Notes: a model not told the origin generated them from the letters alone. A DNA stretch of 41,446 nucleotides from Verrucomicrobiales bacterium (GCA_002715965.1 PBAL01000002.1:1-41446); one strand, 5' to 3'; counted from the stretch's first letter, positions 8,498 through 17,842 are shown. Translations and numbers: made by a program.

Positions 8498-8701
8498 TCA
8501 GTGATGGCGTCCCGGAAATGCGAAGCTGGTCTGGCGGATTTCGTTGAGCTTCTGTGTCTCCCAATCGGGCGTTTCGTCGACCGTGCGGTGCATCTGTTCG
8601 AACCACCAACGGGCGCCGGCCATGCGTCGTTGACGACGGCGTGAAGGGCAGAGTTTGGCTTTGGTGTCGATTCCGAGTTCCATCTGGTTTGTGGCTATCA
8701 T
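8498..8701 (-). CDS. Small basic protein of unknown function
   Basis: This is a 67-residue hypothetical protein. No known domain is recognised. It is basic in the middle (CPSRRRQRRMAGARWWFEQM), then acidic and polar (HRTVDETPDWETQKLNEIRQ), with an aromatic WWFEQM core that could form a short amphipathic helix. The start at 8701 is chosen over longer or shorter options by position only; the ribosome binding site is poor (GAAAGA). The best support for a real gene is the good intrinsic terminator 60 bases downstream on the same strand, together with the lack of any competing gene here. The basic segment could bind nucleic acid, but that is a guess. Confidence 0.5.
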   Translation of the reverse strand: MIATNQMELGIDTKAKLCPSRRRQRRMAGARWWFEQMHRTVDETPDWETQKLNEIRQTSFAFPGRHH

Positions 8702-8872
8702 GTCGTGTCTTTCGTTTCTTACGTGGACCAATCTGACACGCGGGGTGGGACACAGGGTGTCTAGGGGTGAAGTTTGTGAGAAATTTTTCGAAATTCGTCG
8801 AACTGGTTGGACACGTCAGGCATGCCGGACGGTTTCTTGACGGATGTTCGCTGGAGGAATCACTCTTTGGCC

Positions 8873-9760
8873 ATGTCTGCGCCATTGGTAGTTGGCTTGG
8901 GGGAAATCCTTTGGGATGTGTTCCCGGATGGTGCGAAGTTTGGCGGTGCACCGGCGAACTTTGCTGTGCATTGCGCTGCGCTGGGTGCGGATGTTTCGAT
9001 GGTCAGTGCGGTTGGACAGGATCAGTTGGGTGATCGGGCGATCGAGGGGCTCAGGTCGAGGAACGTTTCAACGGACTTCGTTCAGCAGCCTGATTTTCCA
9101 ACGGGAACTGTCGATGTGCAGGTGGATTCGGGAGGGCATGCTTCCTATGTCTTTGCGCCGAATACGGCGTGGGACAATCTCGTGTTCACAGATGAGTTAC
9201 GTGCGCAGGCGGAGAGAACGGATGTCGTTTGCTTTGGTTCATTGGGCCAGCGGAGTCCTTCGTCCAGAATGACGATCTGCAAGTTTGTTGAAGCGACTCG
9301 TAAAGATGCGCTGAGGATCTTTGACGTGAACCTCCGGCAGAACTTCTATTCGGATGAAGTCATCCGGTTGTCGCTGGAGATTTCCAACGTCCTGAAACTG
9401 AACGATGAAGAGGTGGATACGGTTCGTCGGGGTGATGGATCTCAGATTGAGAGGCTTAAAGACGTGAGGGAAAAGTTTGAACTCCAACTCGTGGCGTTGA
9501 CGCGGGGAGAAGACGGCGCTGTTCTGATCACGGAATCAGAGGTGATCGAGTGCGCGGGTGTTCCGACTGAGGTGGTTGACACGGTTGGGGCAGGGGACGC
9601 GTTTACGGCCGCGCTGGCGATGGGGCTGTTTGGAGATGTTCCGTTGCGCAAGATTGGTCCGCGGGCATCAGAGCTGGCGTCGTATGTTTGTTCACAGAAG
9701 GGTGCGACTCCGGAATTGCCGGATGAACTGAAGAGCTTGTTCGGTTCGGAGAACGGGTAA
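8873..9760 (+). CDS. PfkB-family sugar kinase (fructokinase-like)
   Basis: This 295-residue ribokinase/PfkB-fold kinase phosphorylates a sugar, most likely fructose or a related hexose, at the expense of ATP. The N-terminus PLVVGLGEILWDVFPDG and the GGAPANFA segment are the typical substrate-binding start of fructokinases. The C-terminal PfkB signature DTVGAGDAF near residue 240 holds the catalytic aspartate. The start at 8873 is chosen because the family consensus begins there. GGAGGA lies 14 bases upstream, slightly far. An in-frame extension to 8807 looks non-coding. The gene is single on its strand and ends 8 bases before the convergent cytochrome gene. It could feed sugars released by the neighbouring exported hydrolases into central metabolism. 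Confidence 0.88.
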   Translation: MSAPLVVGLGEILWDVFPDGAKFGGAPANFAVHCAALGADVSMVSAVGQDQLGDRAIEGLRSRNVSTDFVQQPDFPTGTVDVQVDSGGHASYVFAPNTAWDNLVFTDELRAQAERTDVVCFGSLGQRSPSSRMTICKFVEATRKDALRIFDVNLRQNFYSDEVIRLSLEISNVLKLNDEEVDTVRRGDGSQIERLKDVREKFELQLVALTRGEDGAVLITESEVIECAGVPTEVVDTVGAGDAFTAALAMGLFGDVPLRKIGPRASELASYVCSQKGATPELPDELKSLFGSENG

Positions 9761-9768
9761 GTGCCGGA

Positions 9769-11130
9769 TCAGTGGGCCGCGCGTTTTCTGAGCAATGCTC
9801 CGGTGAATTTCTGCGCGTTTTTGAAGAGCTTGCCCCACTTGGCATTGATCGCACCCTGGCCGTAGAAATCTTCTTTACCGAGAATCGCTGTCGGGTTGTC
9901 GGCCAGGACTTCGCGTCGATCGACGTATGCCTTGATAAGGTATTCGCCGGGGGCAAGTGTGGGATCGTTATCCCAGTGAACTTTTTTCTCGCTTTGTTTG
10001 CTGCGCAGCAGGAAGAGCGTTCCGAATACGGCGCGACGGGGATTCATGGTTCCCTGGGTAAAGGCGATCGGTTCCCTGAACCAGCGTTTGTGTGCCTTGT
10101 CCCAGCCATGAATGAAGAACTGAACGCGTGCTTTTTCAGGCCAGTCGGACGGGGCCTCGCGCATGAGCATCATCTGTTGGGTGAAATACCAGTTGTCCGC
10201 GGGCAGTTCATCTTCCGAGGTGTATTGGCCGGACATCACCTTCGCGTAGTCCTCGATCCAGGCGACGAATGCCTTGTACGAAAAGTCGTCGGGGTGCATC
10301 TTGATTCCGCCCATGTGGGAAACGGGCTCGAGGAAGGAAGGCTCTTCGAACTGTTTGTCACCGATCTTCTTCGGAAGCCGGGCGGTGGGCTTGAGAATGA
10401 TCAGGCTTTTCTCGGGATCCTTGAGGTTGAGCATGGGCAGGCGGTTGCGGCTCTTTCGTTTGCTGTCCCGGATCAGGTACTCCATCGTGGCTTCTGGGGT
10501 TTCCTTGAAAATGTCCATGCGTTCGGTGAAGAGATTACCGAGGTTGTGCTTCATTTTCTTGAGCCGTTCGCGGGCGAGTCGGTGCTTCTGGCTGTTGCCG
10601 TCAATCTCGTGAGGTGTATGACAGGGGAAGCAGCGCATGCGTTGCGACCAGACGTTTCGCTTGAAGGAATCCAGCACCCGGTCGATTCGCGCGTGGCGAA
10701 TAATTTCGTGGGCCTTGTCGGGGCCTGCTGTCTCCTTGGGAGCGGGAAGCGATACGAGACGCGGATCCTTGGCGCCGGCCTTGATCCACGCTGCGAAGGC
10801 TTCGTATTCGGCCTCACGGTTTTTCGCGTGGATCATCTTCTGGCCCTTGTCGTAATCCTTTTCGCCCATCTTTATGAGTTTGAGGATCTTGGAATTCTCA
10901 GGAGTCTTGAGATCGATCAAGCCCTGCGCTCAGAGAGATGCAAATGTGGCATCTGATGACGGCAGGATGTAGTCCTTGAGATCCACAGCGGAGAGGTGGC
11001 ATTGCACGCAGCTGCTCGGATTAGGGGACTTGAAAATCGGCATGATGCGATTTTCAAATATTTCCATCGGGGTGACGGCCGAGGCATTCAAGGCCACGGT
11101 CAGGAGGCAGGACAGAGGGAGGCGTTTCAT
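9769..11130 (-). pseudogene. Planctomycete-type cytochrome c protein with in-frame TGA
   Basis: A signal peptide (MKRLPLSCLLTVALNASA) starts at 11130 with AAGGTG just upstream. A heme-binding CVQCH follows, then the frame stops at TGA (10930-10932). The same frame resumes at once as RQGLIDLKTPENSKILKL and runs to 9769. The resumed part has the family's AEYEAFAAWIKAG, a second heme motif CFPCH, and a long C-terminal domain of unknown role. The pieces form one ~450-residue exported cytochrome of the family that accompanies DUF1501/DUF1549 proteins. The simplest cause is a CGA-to-TGA change, since homologous proteins as I recall them carry Arg or a polar residue there. It could be a nonsense pseudogene or a base error. 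TGA is an ordinary stop elsewhere in the window. The role is probably periplasmic electron transfer or a degradative complex. Confidence 0.7.
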
Positions 11131-11213
11131 AAACACCTTATACCGGAGTGCGGTCATTGTGTGATTCGATGATTTTGCCCCCATGAGAGGCTGGCGCTGA
11201 GGAATTCCTCGGG

Positions 11214-13085
11214 TCAGCGGCGATGTTTCCAGCGCAGATGTCGAAACTTTGGAGGTTCACCTGTCCAGGTTGCTCCAACGCGACGCGGTTGGCCTTTCTC
11301 GCCACGACGAGGACGAAGGCGGTCGGCGTGGCTGAGTTTTAGCAGGCGGGCGTTGTTCCAGTTTTCGAGTGGTTTGCGTGTTGCGCTGAGGAAATCAGCA
11401 GGTGTCAGTTCGATTGACTGCCAGGCTGTGCCTCCCTTGAGGTTCACCTCGGCGGCATGCTCGTCGATGCGGACTACCAGCGTGTTGGTCTCTGGAGACT
11501 GGACGCGGAATGCCAGGGATGCACCCGCTGGCGCTTTCCATGGGAGGGCATTGATTTTCAATGTTGAAAGCGCCCACTCAGCCGGACGATATGTGAACCA
11601 TTCCTTTTTCCAATCACCGTTGAAGTCTTCGATAGTGTGCTGTCGGCGAAGGGTGGGACGCACGCCTGCTTCTCTTAACTGCCTGGACCCGACGAGGGTG
11701 ACGAGTGATGAGATGTTGAAGTTTGTCGCAGTGAAGGAACCGTAATAGTAGCCGGCTCCGGAAACTGGTTCGTCCAGAGCGTAGTTCACATTGGCATAGA
11801 CCCACAACGGTCGCTCCGTGTCGGCAAGGGGAAGTTTGGCGCTCCAGCGTCCATTGGATTTCCTTGTTGCGGCGTGGTGCCAGAATCGATGTTTGGCATC
11901 GTGAATGTTTTCGGCACCAGGGGTTCCCTGTTGCGTGTGATAGACATCGACCGACTCAATCGTTCGGGAATCGTCGGGCAGGACAGAGAACACGGGGACA
12001 CCTCCCTCTGCTTTCAGGTTCAGTTCCGTCGTGGGTGTTTCCGGAAACGTGAACGACTTTTTCAAATGCTGATCCATCCACAACAGTGTGGCGACTTCGT
12101 AGGGAGGCGTGTCTTGATGGTTGTGATGTGGGGAACATGTCACGCGCCAATCGCTTGATTTGATTTCATCGATTGCGGTCGGAAGGTCGCCGAGGCGTCC
12201 GTGAAAGTCATTCGCCGGGCTTAGAAAGATGATGGGGCAGATGATTCTCTTGAGGGCGGGGGAATCTCCGATGGTCACCCTGTGCAACGGGGTCTTGTTG
12301 TAACGATCGCTGATTCCACCACAGGACGGAGCTGCTGCCTGTACGCGTTTGTCGGTAGCAGCTGTGGCAACGGTCAGCTTGCCTCCCATTGAATGGCCGT
12401 AGACGCCAAGTCGCCCGGGATCCACCTCAGACTGTTGTTCGAGGAATGTCAGTCCGCGACGAGCGGCCAATGTGCAGAGGAACCAGGAACTGTTTCGAGG
12501 TGATGTAACATCGTCCAGAGTCCAATCCTCTGATCCGTTACGGATGGTGACAAACGCGTCTTTGCCGTTGCGGCTGGGTGCATGGTAGGCATCAAGGGCG
12601 CCCCAATCTGTGGTTTGGAGATGTCTGGGATTGTCTGTTTTGCCCTCCCAAAAGAGTTTCACCTCGTTGGGACCGACCCGATACCCAGGTGCGCTGATGC
12701 GTCCGGCCCAGGCGATAGAGAGGGTCGCGTAGCCACGCTTGGCGTTCCTGAGGCAGGCCTTGTGGTCGGCGTATTGCCCGCCCCCGTGGATTTGGAGCAA
12801 ACCGGGCAAATTCTCTCCGCCTCTCGGAAATCCATAGATGCCAGCCAGTTTTGCTCGTTGTCCCTTGAAGATCCCGATCCGGAAACGGACGACGCGCAAC
12901 AGGATGTCATCTTCCTCCCATTCCTTCAGCACCTCAACTTCGAGTGGCTCGGCTCGCGGGTCGAAGTCTGCCCAGAGTTCATCATGGGAGGCGGGCGCTC
13001 TGCCGTCGATCAATTGGGAGAGTGATTCGGCCTCAGCTGAACTCACCGAATGAAGGATCCCAATGGCAAGGATGATAGTTCGCAT
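11214..13085 (-). CDS. Exported alpha/beta hydrolase (dienelactone hydrolase/acetyl esterase type)
   Basis: This 623-residue protein has a signal peptide (residues ~1-19, ending near SSAEA). A large alpha/beta-hydrolase domain follows, with an oxyanion-type HGGGQYADH and the nucleophile elbow GHSMGG (Ser232), and probable acid and histidine residues in PANDFHG and SPHHNHQDT. From about residue 345 a second, beta-rich domain of ~280 residues follows, ending with the conserved RPRRGEKGQPRRVG and PKFRHLRW. That domain is likely a carbohydrate- or surface-binding module. Related proteins are annotated as dienelactone hydrolase or acetylxylan esterase and are frequent in Verrucomicrobiota. It is probably a periplasmic or outer-membrane esterase acting on plant or algal polymers. 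It shares its strand with the DUF1501 gene 45 bases upstream, so the two may be co-transcribed. Confidence 0.85.
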   Translation of the reverse strand: MRTIILAIGILHSVSSAEAESLSQLIDGRAPASHDELWADFDPRAEPLEVEVLKEWEEDDILLRVVRFRIGIFKGQRAKLAGIYGFPRGGENLPGLLQIHGGGQYADHKACLRNAKRGYATLSIAWAGRISAPGYRVGPNEVKLFWEGKTDNPRHLQTTDWGALDAYHAPSRNGKDAFVTIRNGSEDWTLDDVTSPRNSSWFLCTLAARRGLTFLEQQSEVDPGRLGVYGHSMGGKLTVATAATDKRVQAAAPSCGGISDRYNKTPLHRVTIGDSPALKRIICPIIFLSPANDFHGRLGDLPTAIDEIKSSDWRVTCSPHHNHQDTPPYEVATLLWMDQHLKKSFTFPETPTTELNLKAEGGVPVFSVLPDDSRTIESVDVYHTQQGTPGAENIHDAKHRFWHHAATRKSNGRWSAKLPLADTERPLWVYANVNYALDEPVSGAGYYYGSFTATNFNISSLVTLVGSRQLREAGVRPTLRRQHTIEDFNGDWKKEWFTYRPAEWALSTLKINALPWKAPAGASLAFRVQSPETNTLVVRIDEHAAEVNLKGGTAWQSIELTPADFLSATRKPLENWNNARLLKLSHADRLRPRRGEKGQPRRVGATWTGEPPKFRHLRWKHRR

Positions 13086-13130
13086 TATTCTTCGTTCTCG
13101 TCCGAATGGACTGACTGGTGAAGAGCAAGC

Positions 13131-14567
13131 TCAGGCCACGATCTCATCGATCACGTTTCCGAAGTCCCGTTCCAGCCGTTTGTGGCCGGCGATTTCCATT
13201 GAGTGGCGATCCAGGCCGAGTTGATGCAGGAGGGTTGCGTGCACGTCGGTGACGTAGTGGCGCCCCTCTTCAGCGTGAAAGCCGATCTCATCGGTCGAGC
13301 CGTGCACGACAGCGCCTTTGATTCCACCACCAGCCATCCAGACGGAGAAGCCGAAAGGATGGTGATCCCGGCCGTTCGCTCTTTGTGATCCGGGTGTGCG
13401 TCCGAACTCGGTGGCAAAGACCACCATTGTTTCTTTCAGCATGCCGCGTTGCTTGAGGTCCTTGAGCAGACCGGCCACAGGCAGATCCACCTGAGCGGAA
13501 AGTTTCGTGTGGTTTGACTTGAGATTCTTGTGCGCATCCCAGGCTCCCGCGGCTCCGGTGCCATGCATGAGCTGAATAAATCGAACTCCGCGTTCGGCCA
13601 TTCTTCGTGCCACGAGCAGTTGTTCACCGAAGGGCTTGGTGACGCTGTTGTCCAATCCATAGAGTTTCTTTGTCGCGTCTGACTCTTCCTTCGTGCTCAA
13701 CACCTCGGGCACGGCAGTCTGCATTCGGAACGCGAGTTCGTACGACTTGATCCTGGCTTCCAACGCAGCGTCGTCGGGAAACTTCCTGGCGGTGATTCGA
13801 TTCAGTCGGTTGATCAGATTGAATTCCAGTCTTTGTTCGCGGTTGGTGAGATCGCCTTCCGGTTTGGCGAAGGGCAGGGGATCGTTGGGATCAACCTTGA
13901 GAGTGACCGCGTCATAGGCAGGGCCGAGGTAATAGGAATCACGTTTGCCGAAATAGCGCGGACCGATATTCACAAATTGGGGCAGATTCTCGTTAAGCGA
14001 ACCCAACCCGTAGGTCACCCACGAACCGATCGTCGGAAATCGGCCGTCCAAAGTGTGGCGCCCGGAATGAAACTGCACCTGCGCTCCGTGGTTGTCATCC
14101 GTTGTCCACATGCCACGCAGCACTGCGATGTCATCGATGCATGATCCAATGTGTGGGAACCAGTCGCTGACCTCGATGCCGCTTTGCCCGTGCTTGCGAT
14201 AGCTGACCTGCAAGGGGTAGATCGTCTTTCGGCGTTGGCCGTTGGCGTCGTTTACCACGACCACGCGGACGTTCTTCAGCCGATCCGATTCCTGCGTGTG
14301 TTTGTAAGGCGTGTCGCCGATGGATTGCCCCGCGTATCTGTTCAGTTCGGGTTTCGGGTCAAAGCTCTCCATGTGGCTGACCCCGCCTCGCATAAAGAGC
14401 CAGATTACGTTTTTCGCCTTGGGAGCGAAGTGCGGATGCCCGGTGATTGGTGGAGCGTCGGTTGCCAGCGTGTCCCGCTCCAATAAGCTGTTTAGCGCCA
14501 GTGCGCCAAATCCCAAGCCCGACCTGGCAAGAAAATCACGGCGCGGTAATGGAGGGTGTTCAATCAT
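13131..14567 (-). CDS. DUF1501 family protein, Tat-exported
   Basis: The family is sulfatase-like in fold, but its reaction is not established. The 478-residue protein begins with a twin-arginine signal ([17 protein letters not shown]). Characteristic motifs are [72 protein letters not shown] and the C-terminal [14 protein letters not shown]. The start is either GTG at 14570 or ATG at 14567. The ATG is preferred, and the stop codon of the small upstream gene overlaps this site, which suggests translational coupling. DUF1501 genes usually pair with a DUF1549/DUF1553 cytochrome gene. Here the pairing is loose: the only cytochrome nearby is the broken gene at 9.8-11.1 kb. The protein is probably part of a periplasmic degradative complex. 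Confidence 0.9.
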   Translation of the reverse strand: MIEHPPLPRRDFLARSGLGFGALALNSLLERDTLATDAPPITGHPHFAPKAKNVIWLFMRGGVSHMESFDPKPELNRYAGQSIGDTPYKHTQESDRLKNVRVVVVNDANGQRRKTIYPLQVSYRKHGQSGIEVSDWFPHIGSCIDDIAVLRGMWTTDDNHGAQVQFHSGRHTLDGRFPTIGSWVTYGLGSLNENLPQFVNIGPRYFGKRDSYYLGPAYDAVTLKVDPNDPLPFAKPEGDLTNREQRLEFNLINRLNRITARKFPDDAALEARIKSYELAFRMQTAVPEVLSTKEESDATKKLYGLDNSVTKPFGEQLLVARRMAERGVRFIQLMHGTGAAGAWDAHKNLKSNHTKLSAQVDLPVAGLLKDLKQRGMLKETMVVFATEFGRTPGSQRANGRDHHPFGFSVWMAGGGIKGAVVHGSTDEIGFHAEEGRHYVTDVHATLLHQLGLDRHSMEIAGHKRLERDFGNVIDEIVA

Positions 14568-14569
14568 CA

Positions 14570-14779
14570 CTATCTTGGAAACAACCGAACGAACGAACTG
14601 AGCGCAGCCGCGATAAGGGCGATTAAAAAAATAATGGGAGCTGTCACCGCAGCAAGGTATGCAACGTATTTCGGCTCAATCAGCCCATAGCCAAGAATCG
14701 CGATGCCAACACCGAGGATCAGCCAGGGAGTCTTACGGCGGTTGGCGCCTTCGCAGGCATCGATATTCGATTTAGTCAT
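14570..14779 (-). CDS. Small two-helix membrane protein
   Basis: This 69-residue protein has no recognised family. A polar N-terminus ([18 protein letters not shown]) is followed by two hydrophobic helices: about residues 19-36 ([18 protein letters not shown]), and about 40-62, rich in Ala and Ile. The N-terminal charge pattern suggests both ends face the cytoplasm. The start at 14779 is chosen over the longer frame at 14815 because it removes an unlikely basic leader. Its TAG stop touches the start of the DUF1501 gene, so the two are probably translated together. It may anchor or assist the Tat-exported partner, but only the context suggests that. Confidence 0.6.
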   Translation of the reverse strand: MTKSNIDACEGANRRKTPWLILGVGIAILGYGLIEPKYVAYLAAVTAPIIFLIALIAAALSSFVRLFPR

Positions 14780-14908
14780 GCCATGAAAATCCCCCCGAAC
14801 CTGCCGTGCTGTCAATTCCCGCTCGTCCTTTTTCCTTGTTTTGATTCACCGGCCCTGATGTACCATTCGCGCTCGCCTGCGGAACGAATCGGTGGGCGAC
14901 CTCATCCC

Positions 14909-16036
14909 ATGAGTCAGAAGAAAATGCGAGCGATCGGTGTCCGGCCCGAAGAGAAACAGGTCGCGATAATCGACCACGATCATCCGGAAATCACCGCCCC
15001 CACGCAGGTCAAGGTCCAGTCGCTGGATGTCGGTATCTGCGGAACGGATCGGGAGATCTGTACCTTCGTCTACGGCGCGCCACCCGAGGGAGCTGATTAC
15101 CTGGTGCTGGGGCATGAATCTTTGGGCAAGGTCGTGGAGGTTGGAACCGACGTGAAGGAACTCGAAGTGGGCGATCTGGTCGTTCCCAGCGTGCGCCGTC
15201 CCTGCTATGAGGACACCTGTCGTCCCTGCGCGATCGACCGGCAGGATTTCTGCCAGACGGAGAATTTCGTCGAACGCGGAATCAAGCGGGACCACGGCTA
15301 CATGACCGAGTTCTGGGTGGAATATGAAAAACACCTGAACCTGGTTCCGGCCGAGTTGCGCGACTACGCCGTGCTGGCCGAACCGTTGACCATTGCGGAG
15401 AAGGCGGTGGATCAGGTGTGGCAGATTCAGAAGCGCCTGCCGTGGCAAAATGAAGAGCCGGGGAAGAAACCCGGTGAAGGACTGAACGCCGTCGTCCTTG
15501 GCGCGGGCCCCATTGGGATTCTTGGTGCAATGAAACTCGTCGTGGAAGGATTCAAGACCTACGTCTACACCCGTTCACCGGCTCCGAATCCCAAGTCCGA
15601 AATCGTCGAGGCCATTGGTGCGGAATACATTTCCAATACCCAGGTGTCTACCGAAGAACTTGCCAAACATATTGGGAGCATCGACCTGGTCTACGAAGGG
15701 CTGGGTGTCGCAAAGGTGTCGTTTGATGTGTTGATGCATCTGGGATTGAACGGGATCTTCTGCTTTACCGGCATTCCAGCTCCTGGCGATAAAATTGACA
15801 TCCCGGGCAACGACCTCATGCGCAACGTCGTCCTGAAGAACCAAATTATCATCGGCACGGTGAACGCCGACAAATCGGCATTCCAGAATGCGATCACCGA
15901 TTTGGGCGAGTTCAAGCAGCGCTGGCCTGACGCGTTGGACGGCATTATTTCCGGGCGTCATTTGCCGGACAATTTCGAAGAACTGCTGGTAGGCAAACCC
16001 GGCGGTATCAAGCACGTCATTTCCTTCGACAACTGA
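14909..16036 (+). CDS. Zinc-dependent glucose 1-dehydrogenase (MDR family)
   Basis: This 375-residue medium-chain dehydrogenase oxidises an aldose, typically glucose, to the lactone with NAD(P)+. Catalytic zinc ligands are visible: Cys44 in GICGTD and His69-Glu70 in LGHESLG. The structural zinc loop has four cysteines (99, 104, 107, 115) with an unusual CYEDTCRPC start. The nucleotide-binding motif VVLGAGPIG begins the Rossmann domain. It resembles the archaeal/bacterial glucose dehydrogenase group more than alcohol dehydrogenases (RRPC and QDFC, ISGRHLPDNFEELL near the end). The start is 14909 (MSQKKMRAIG) or 14924 (MRAIG); neither has a strong ribosome site. It leads a three-gene operon, with the cyclase-family gene 17 bases downstream. 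It may open a non-phosphorylated sugar oxidation route. Confidence 0.88.
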   Translation: MSQKKMRAIGVRPEEKQVAIIDHDHPEITAPTQVKVQSLDVGICGTDREICTFVYGAPPEGADYLVLGHESLGKVVEVGTDVKELEVGDLVVPSVRRPCYEDTCRPCAIDRQDFCQTENFVERGIKRDHGYMTEFWVEYEKHLNLVPAELRDYAVLAEPLTIAEKAVDQVWQIQKRLPWQNEEPGKKPGEGLNAVVLGAGPIGILGAMKLVVEGFKTYVYTRSPAPNPKSEIVEAIGAEYISNTQVSTEELAKHIGSIDLVYEGLGVAKVSFDVLMHLGLNGIFCFTGIPAPGDKIDIPGNDLMRNVVLKNQIIIGTVNADKSAFQNAITDLGEFKQRWPDALDGIISGRHLPDNFEELLVGKPGGIKHVISFDN

Positions 16037-16053
16037 GTTCCAGAATCAATCCC

Positions 16054-16689
16054 ATGAGCAAACAATGGATCGACGTTACCGTGCTGATGAAAGACGGCAT
16101 GGTGCATTGGCCGGGGGATCCGGCCTGCATCATCAAACGCGTTGTAAAAATGGAGGACGGTGCGCCCTGTAATCTCACGCACCTCTCCATGAGCGCGCAC
16201 ACCGGCACGCACATGGATTCCATGCGTCACTTTGTGAACGACGGCGAGACCATGGAGCAAATGCCTCTGGAAGCTGTGATCGGTCCGTGCCGGGTCATCC
16301 AGATCAATGCGAAGGACCAGATCACTCCGAAGCATCTGGAAAAACTGCGCCTGCGAAAGAATGAGCGTGTCATTTTCAAGACAAGCAACTCCACCAAGAG
16401 CTGGAAGTCCGACACATTCGACAAGAAGTTCATCTCCATTCGTGAAGATGCGGGCCAGTTCCTCGCGGACAAAGGCATTATGACGGTTGGCGTGGACTAC
16501 CTGAGCATTGGCGGTTGGGATAAGGACGGAGTGGAAGTTCACCAGGTGATGCTCGGTGCGGGAATCTGGGTCATCGAAGGATTGAATCTCAGCAAGATCA
16601 AGCCGGGTCGATATGACTTGATCTGCCTGCCACTGAAGATCGCAGGGAGCGACGGTGCGCCCGCGCGAGCACTGCTCCGACCTCGTTGA
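16054..16689 (+). CDS. Cyclase-family metal hydrolase (kynurenine formamidase-like)
   Basis: This 211-residue protein belongs to the metal-dependent cyclase family (PF04199), which hydrolyses amides or lactone-like bonds, e.g. N-formylkynurenine. The hallmark H-x-G-T-H-x-D is seen as HTGTHMD at residues 49-55 and would bind the metal. The N-terminal MVHWPGDP and the later VGVDYLSIGG segment are also typical. Its place behind a sugar dehydrogenase suggests it could act on the lactone product or a related sugar acid derivative; that is inference from context only. No other tryptophan-degradation gene is nearby, which argues against a kynurenine role. It is followed after 22 bases by the AsnC/siroheme-decarboxylase-like gene. 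Confidence 0.85.
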   Translation: MSKQWIDVTVLMKDGMVHWPGDPACIIKRVVKMEDGAPCNLTHLSMSAHTGTHMDSMRHFVNDGETMEQMPLEAVIGPCRVIQINAKDQITPKHLEKLRLRKNERVIFKTSNSTKSWKSDTFDKKFISIREDAGQFLADKGIMTVGVDYLSIGGWDKDGVEVHQVMLGAGIWVIEGLNLSKIKPGRYDLICLPLKIAGSDGAPARALLRPR

Positions 16690-16711
16690 TTGAAACGTTC
16701 AGAAAGTACCA

Positions 16712-17842
16712 ATGAGCACTGAAACCATCCCGGTTGAAATCGCCGATCCGACCAACGCCAAGATCCTCGAGATCTCGGAGGACAAGTTGAAAGGCTTCCA
16801 GGAAGATCCGCTCGGAGAAATCGCCAAGCAGACGGATCTCGAAATCGACACTGTGATTGAGCGAGTCCGTGCGATGCTGGAAGCGGGTGTGATTCGTCGC
16901 ATTCGGCAAACCATGCTCGCTACAAGTCTGGCCAAGGGCGCGCTGGTGGCGTGGGAAGTTGAGCAGGACAAGCTTGATTCCGCATTCAATTATCTCTTCG
17001 AGAAAGATCCGTTTTCCGGACACGTCGTCACCCGCACAACGGACACGGTCAGCGCCGGTTCGACTTACAAGCTCTGGACCACGCTGAAGGTTCCTCAGGG
17101 CTATTCTCTCGCCAAGCACTGCGAGCTGCTCTCACCGGTCATTGGTGCCAAGCATTTCCGCACCATGTCCGCCAAAAAACTTTTCGCATTGGGCGTTGGA
17201 CACATGCGGCGCAAGAAACTCGAACCCGGTGAACGCGCGGACGAACTAGCCGAACCCATGGACACAACGCTGGTGGAACTGAGCGATCTTGAATGGCGCA
17301 TCATGACTTCGCTTAAGCGTGAGTTTGAGCCGGACGAATTGGTGCACAACATCTGGCACGCGCGGGCCGATGAGGCAGGTGTGTCTCTGGATGAATTCCT
17401 GACCGTCGCCCGCGGTTTGAACGAAAAGAAAGTCGTCGGTCGCTTCTCCACTTTCCTTGAGCACGTGAAGCGTCTTGCTACCGGAGAGCGCGTCACCAAG
17501 TTCAACGCGCTGTTCCACTGGGCCGTTCCTCCGGGCCGCGAAATCGATGCCGGCCGGGAAGTGGGCCGACATTACTGTATGACGCACGCGTATTGGCGCG
17601 AAGGCGGGCCTGAGTTCAAGAACGTCAACGTCATGGGGGTCGTTCATGGAACAGAGAAGGATCGCGTCCTGGCGCACAAGGCAGCGATCGACCAGCACCT
17701 GGAAGAAGAGGGAATCAAGGTCGGTTACACCAATGTCTTCTGGGGTGGCAGAAGCGAGATCAAGCCCAGCGAGATTTCTCCGATCGAATACGTGAAATTC
17801 TGCGAATCGCACGGAATCGATCCAGACAGCATGAAGGAATAA
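16712..17842 (+). CDS. Tandem AsnC/siroheme-decarboxylase-like protein
   Basis: This 376-residue protein has two similar halves, each a winged-helix HTH followed by an AsnC-type ligand domain. In the first half the HTH is about residues 14-65 (LGEIAKQTDLEIDTVIERVRAM) and the ligand domain about 66-150 (STYKLWTTLKVP). In the second the HTH is about 190-250 and the ligand domain about 255-350 (MTHAYWREGGPEF, then MGVVHGTEKD). The sequence around THAYWRE and VVHG resembles the NirD/L/G/H and AhbA/AhbB siroheme decarboxylases, which use this fold enzymatically rather than to regulate. The two halves in one chain would mimic an AhbA-AhbB heterodimer. It could still be a transcription regulator of the operon it ends. 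A hairpin terminator follows. Confidence 0.8.
   Translation: MSTETIPVEIADPTNAKILEISEDKLKGFQEDPLGEIAKQTDLEIDTVIERVRAMLEAGVIRRIRQTMLATSLAKGALVAWEVEQDKLDSAFNYLFEKDPFSGHVVTRTTDTVSAGSTYKLWTTLKVPQGYSLAKHCELLSPVIGAKHFRTMSAKKLFALGVGHMRRKKLEPGERADELAEPMDTTLVELSDLEWRIMTSLKREFEPDELVHNIWHARADEAGVSLDEFLTVARGLNEKKVVGRFSTFLEHVKRLATGERVTKFNALFHWAVPPGREIDAGREVGRHYCMTHAYWREGGPEFKNVNVMGVVHGTEKDRVLAHKAAIDQHLEEEGIKVGYTNVFWGGRSEIKPSEISPIEYVKFCESHGIDPDSMKE

Noticed and set aside
10930..10932. TGA read as selenocysteine
   Set aside because: The position is not a redox site, homologous residues are polar or basic as I recall, and no SECIS-like hairpin was recognised right after it.
9772..10956. 394-codon plus-strand open frame
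   Set aside because: It is antisense to the cytochrome c gene, which has heme motifs and a signal peptide.
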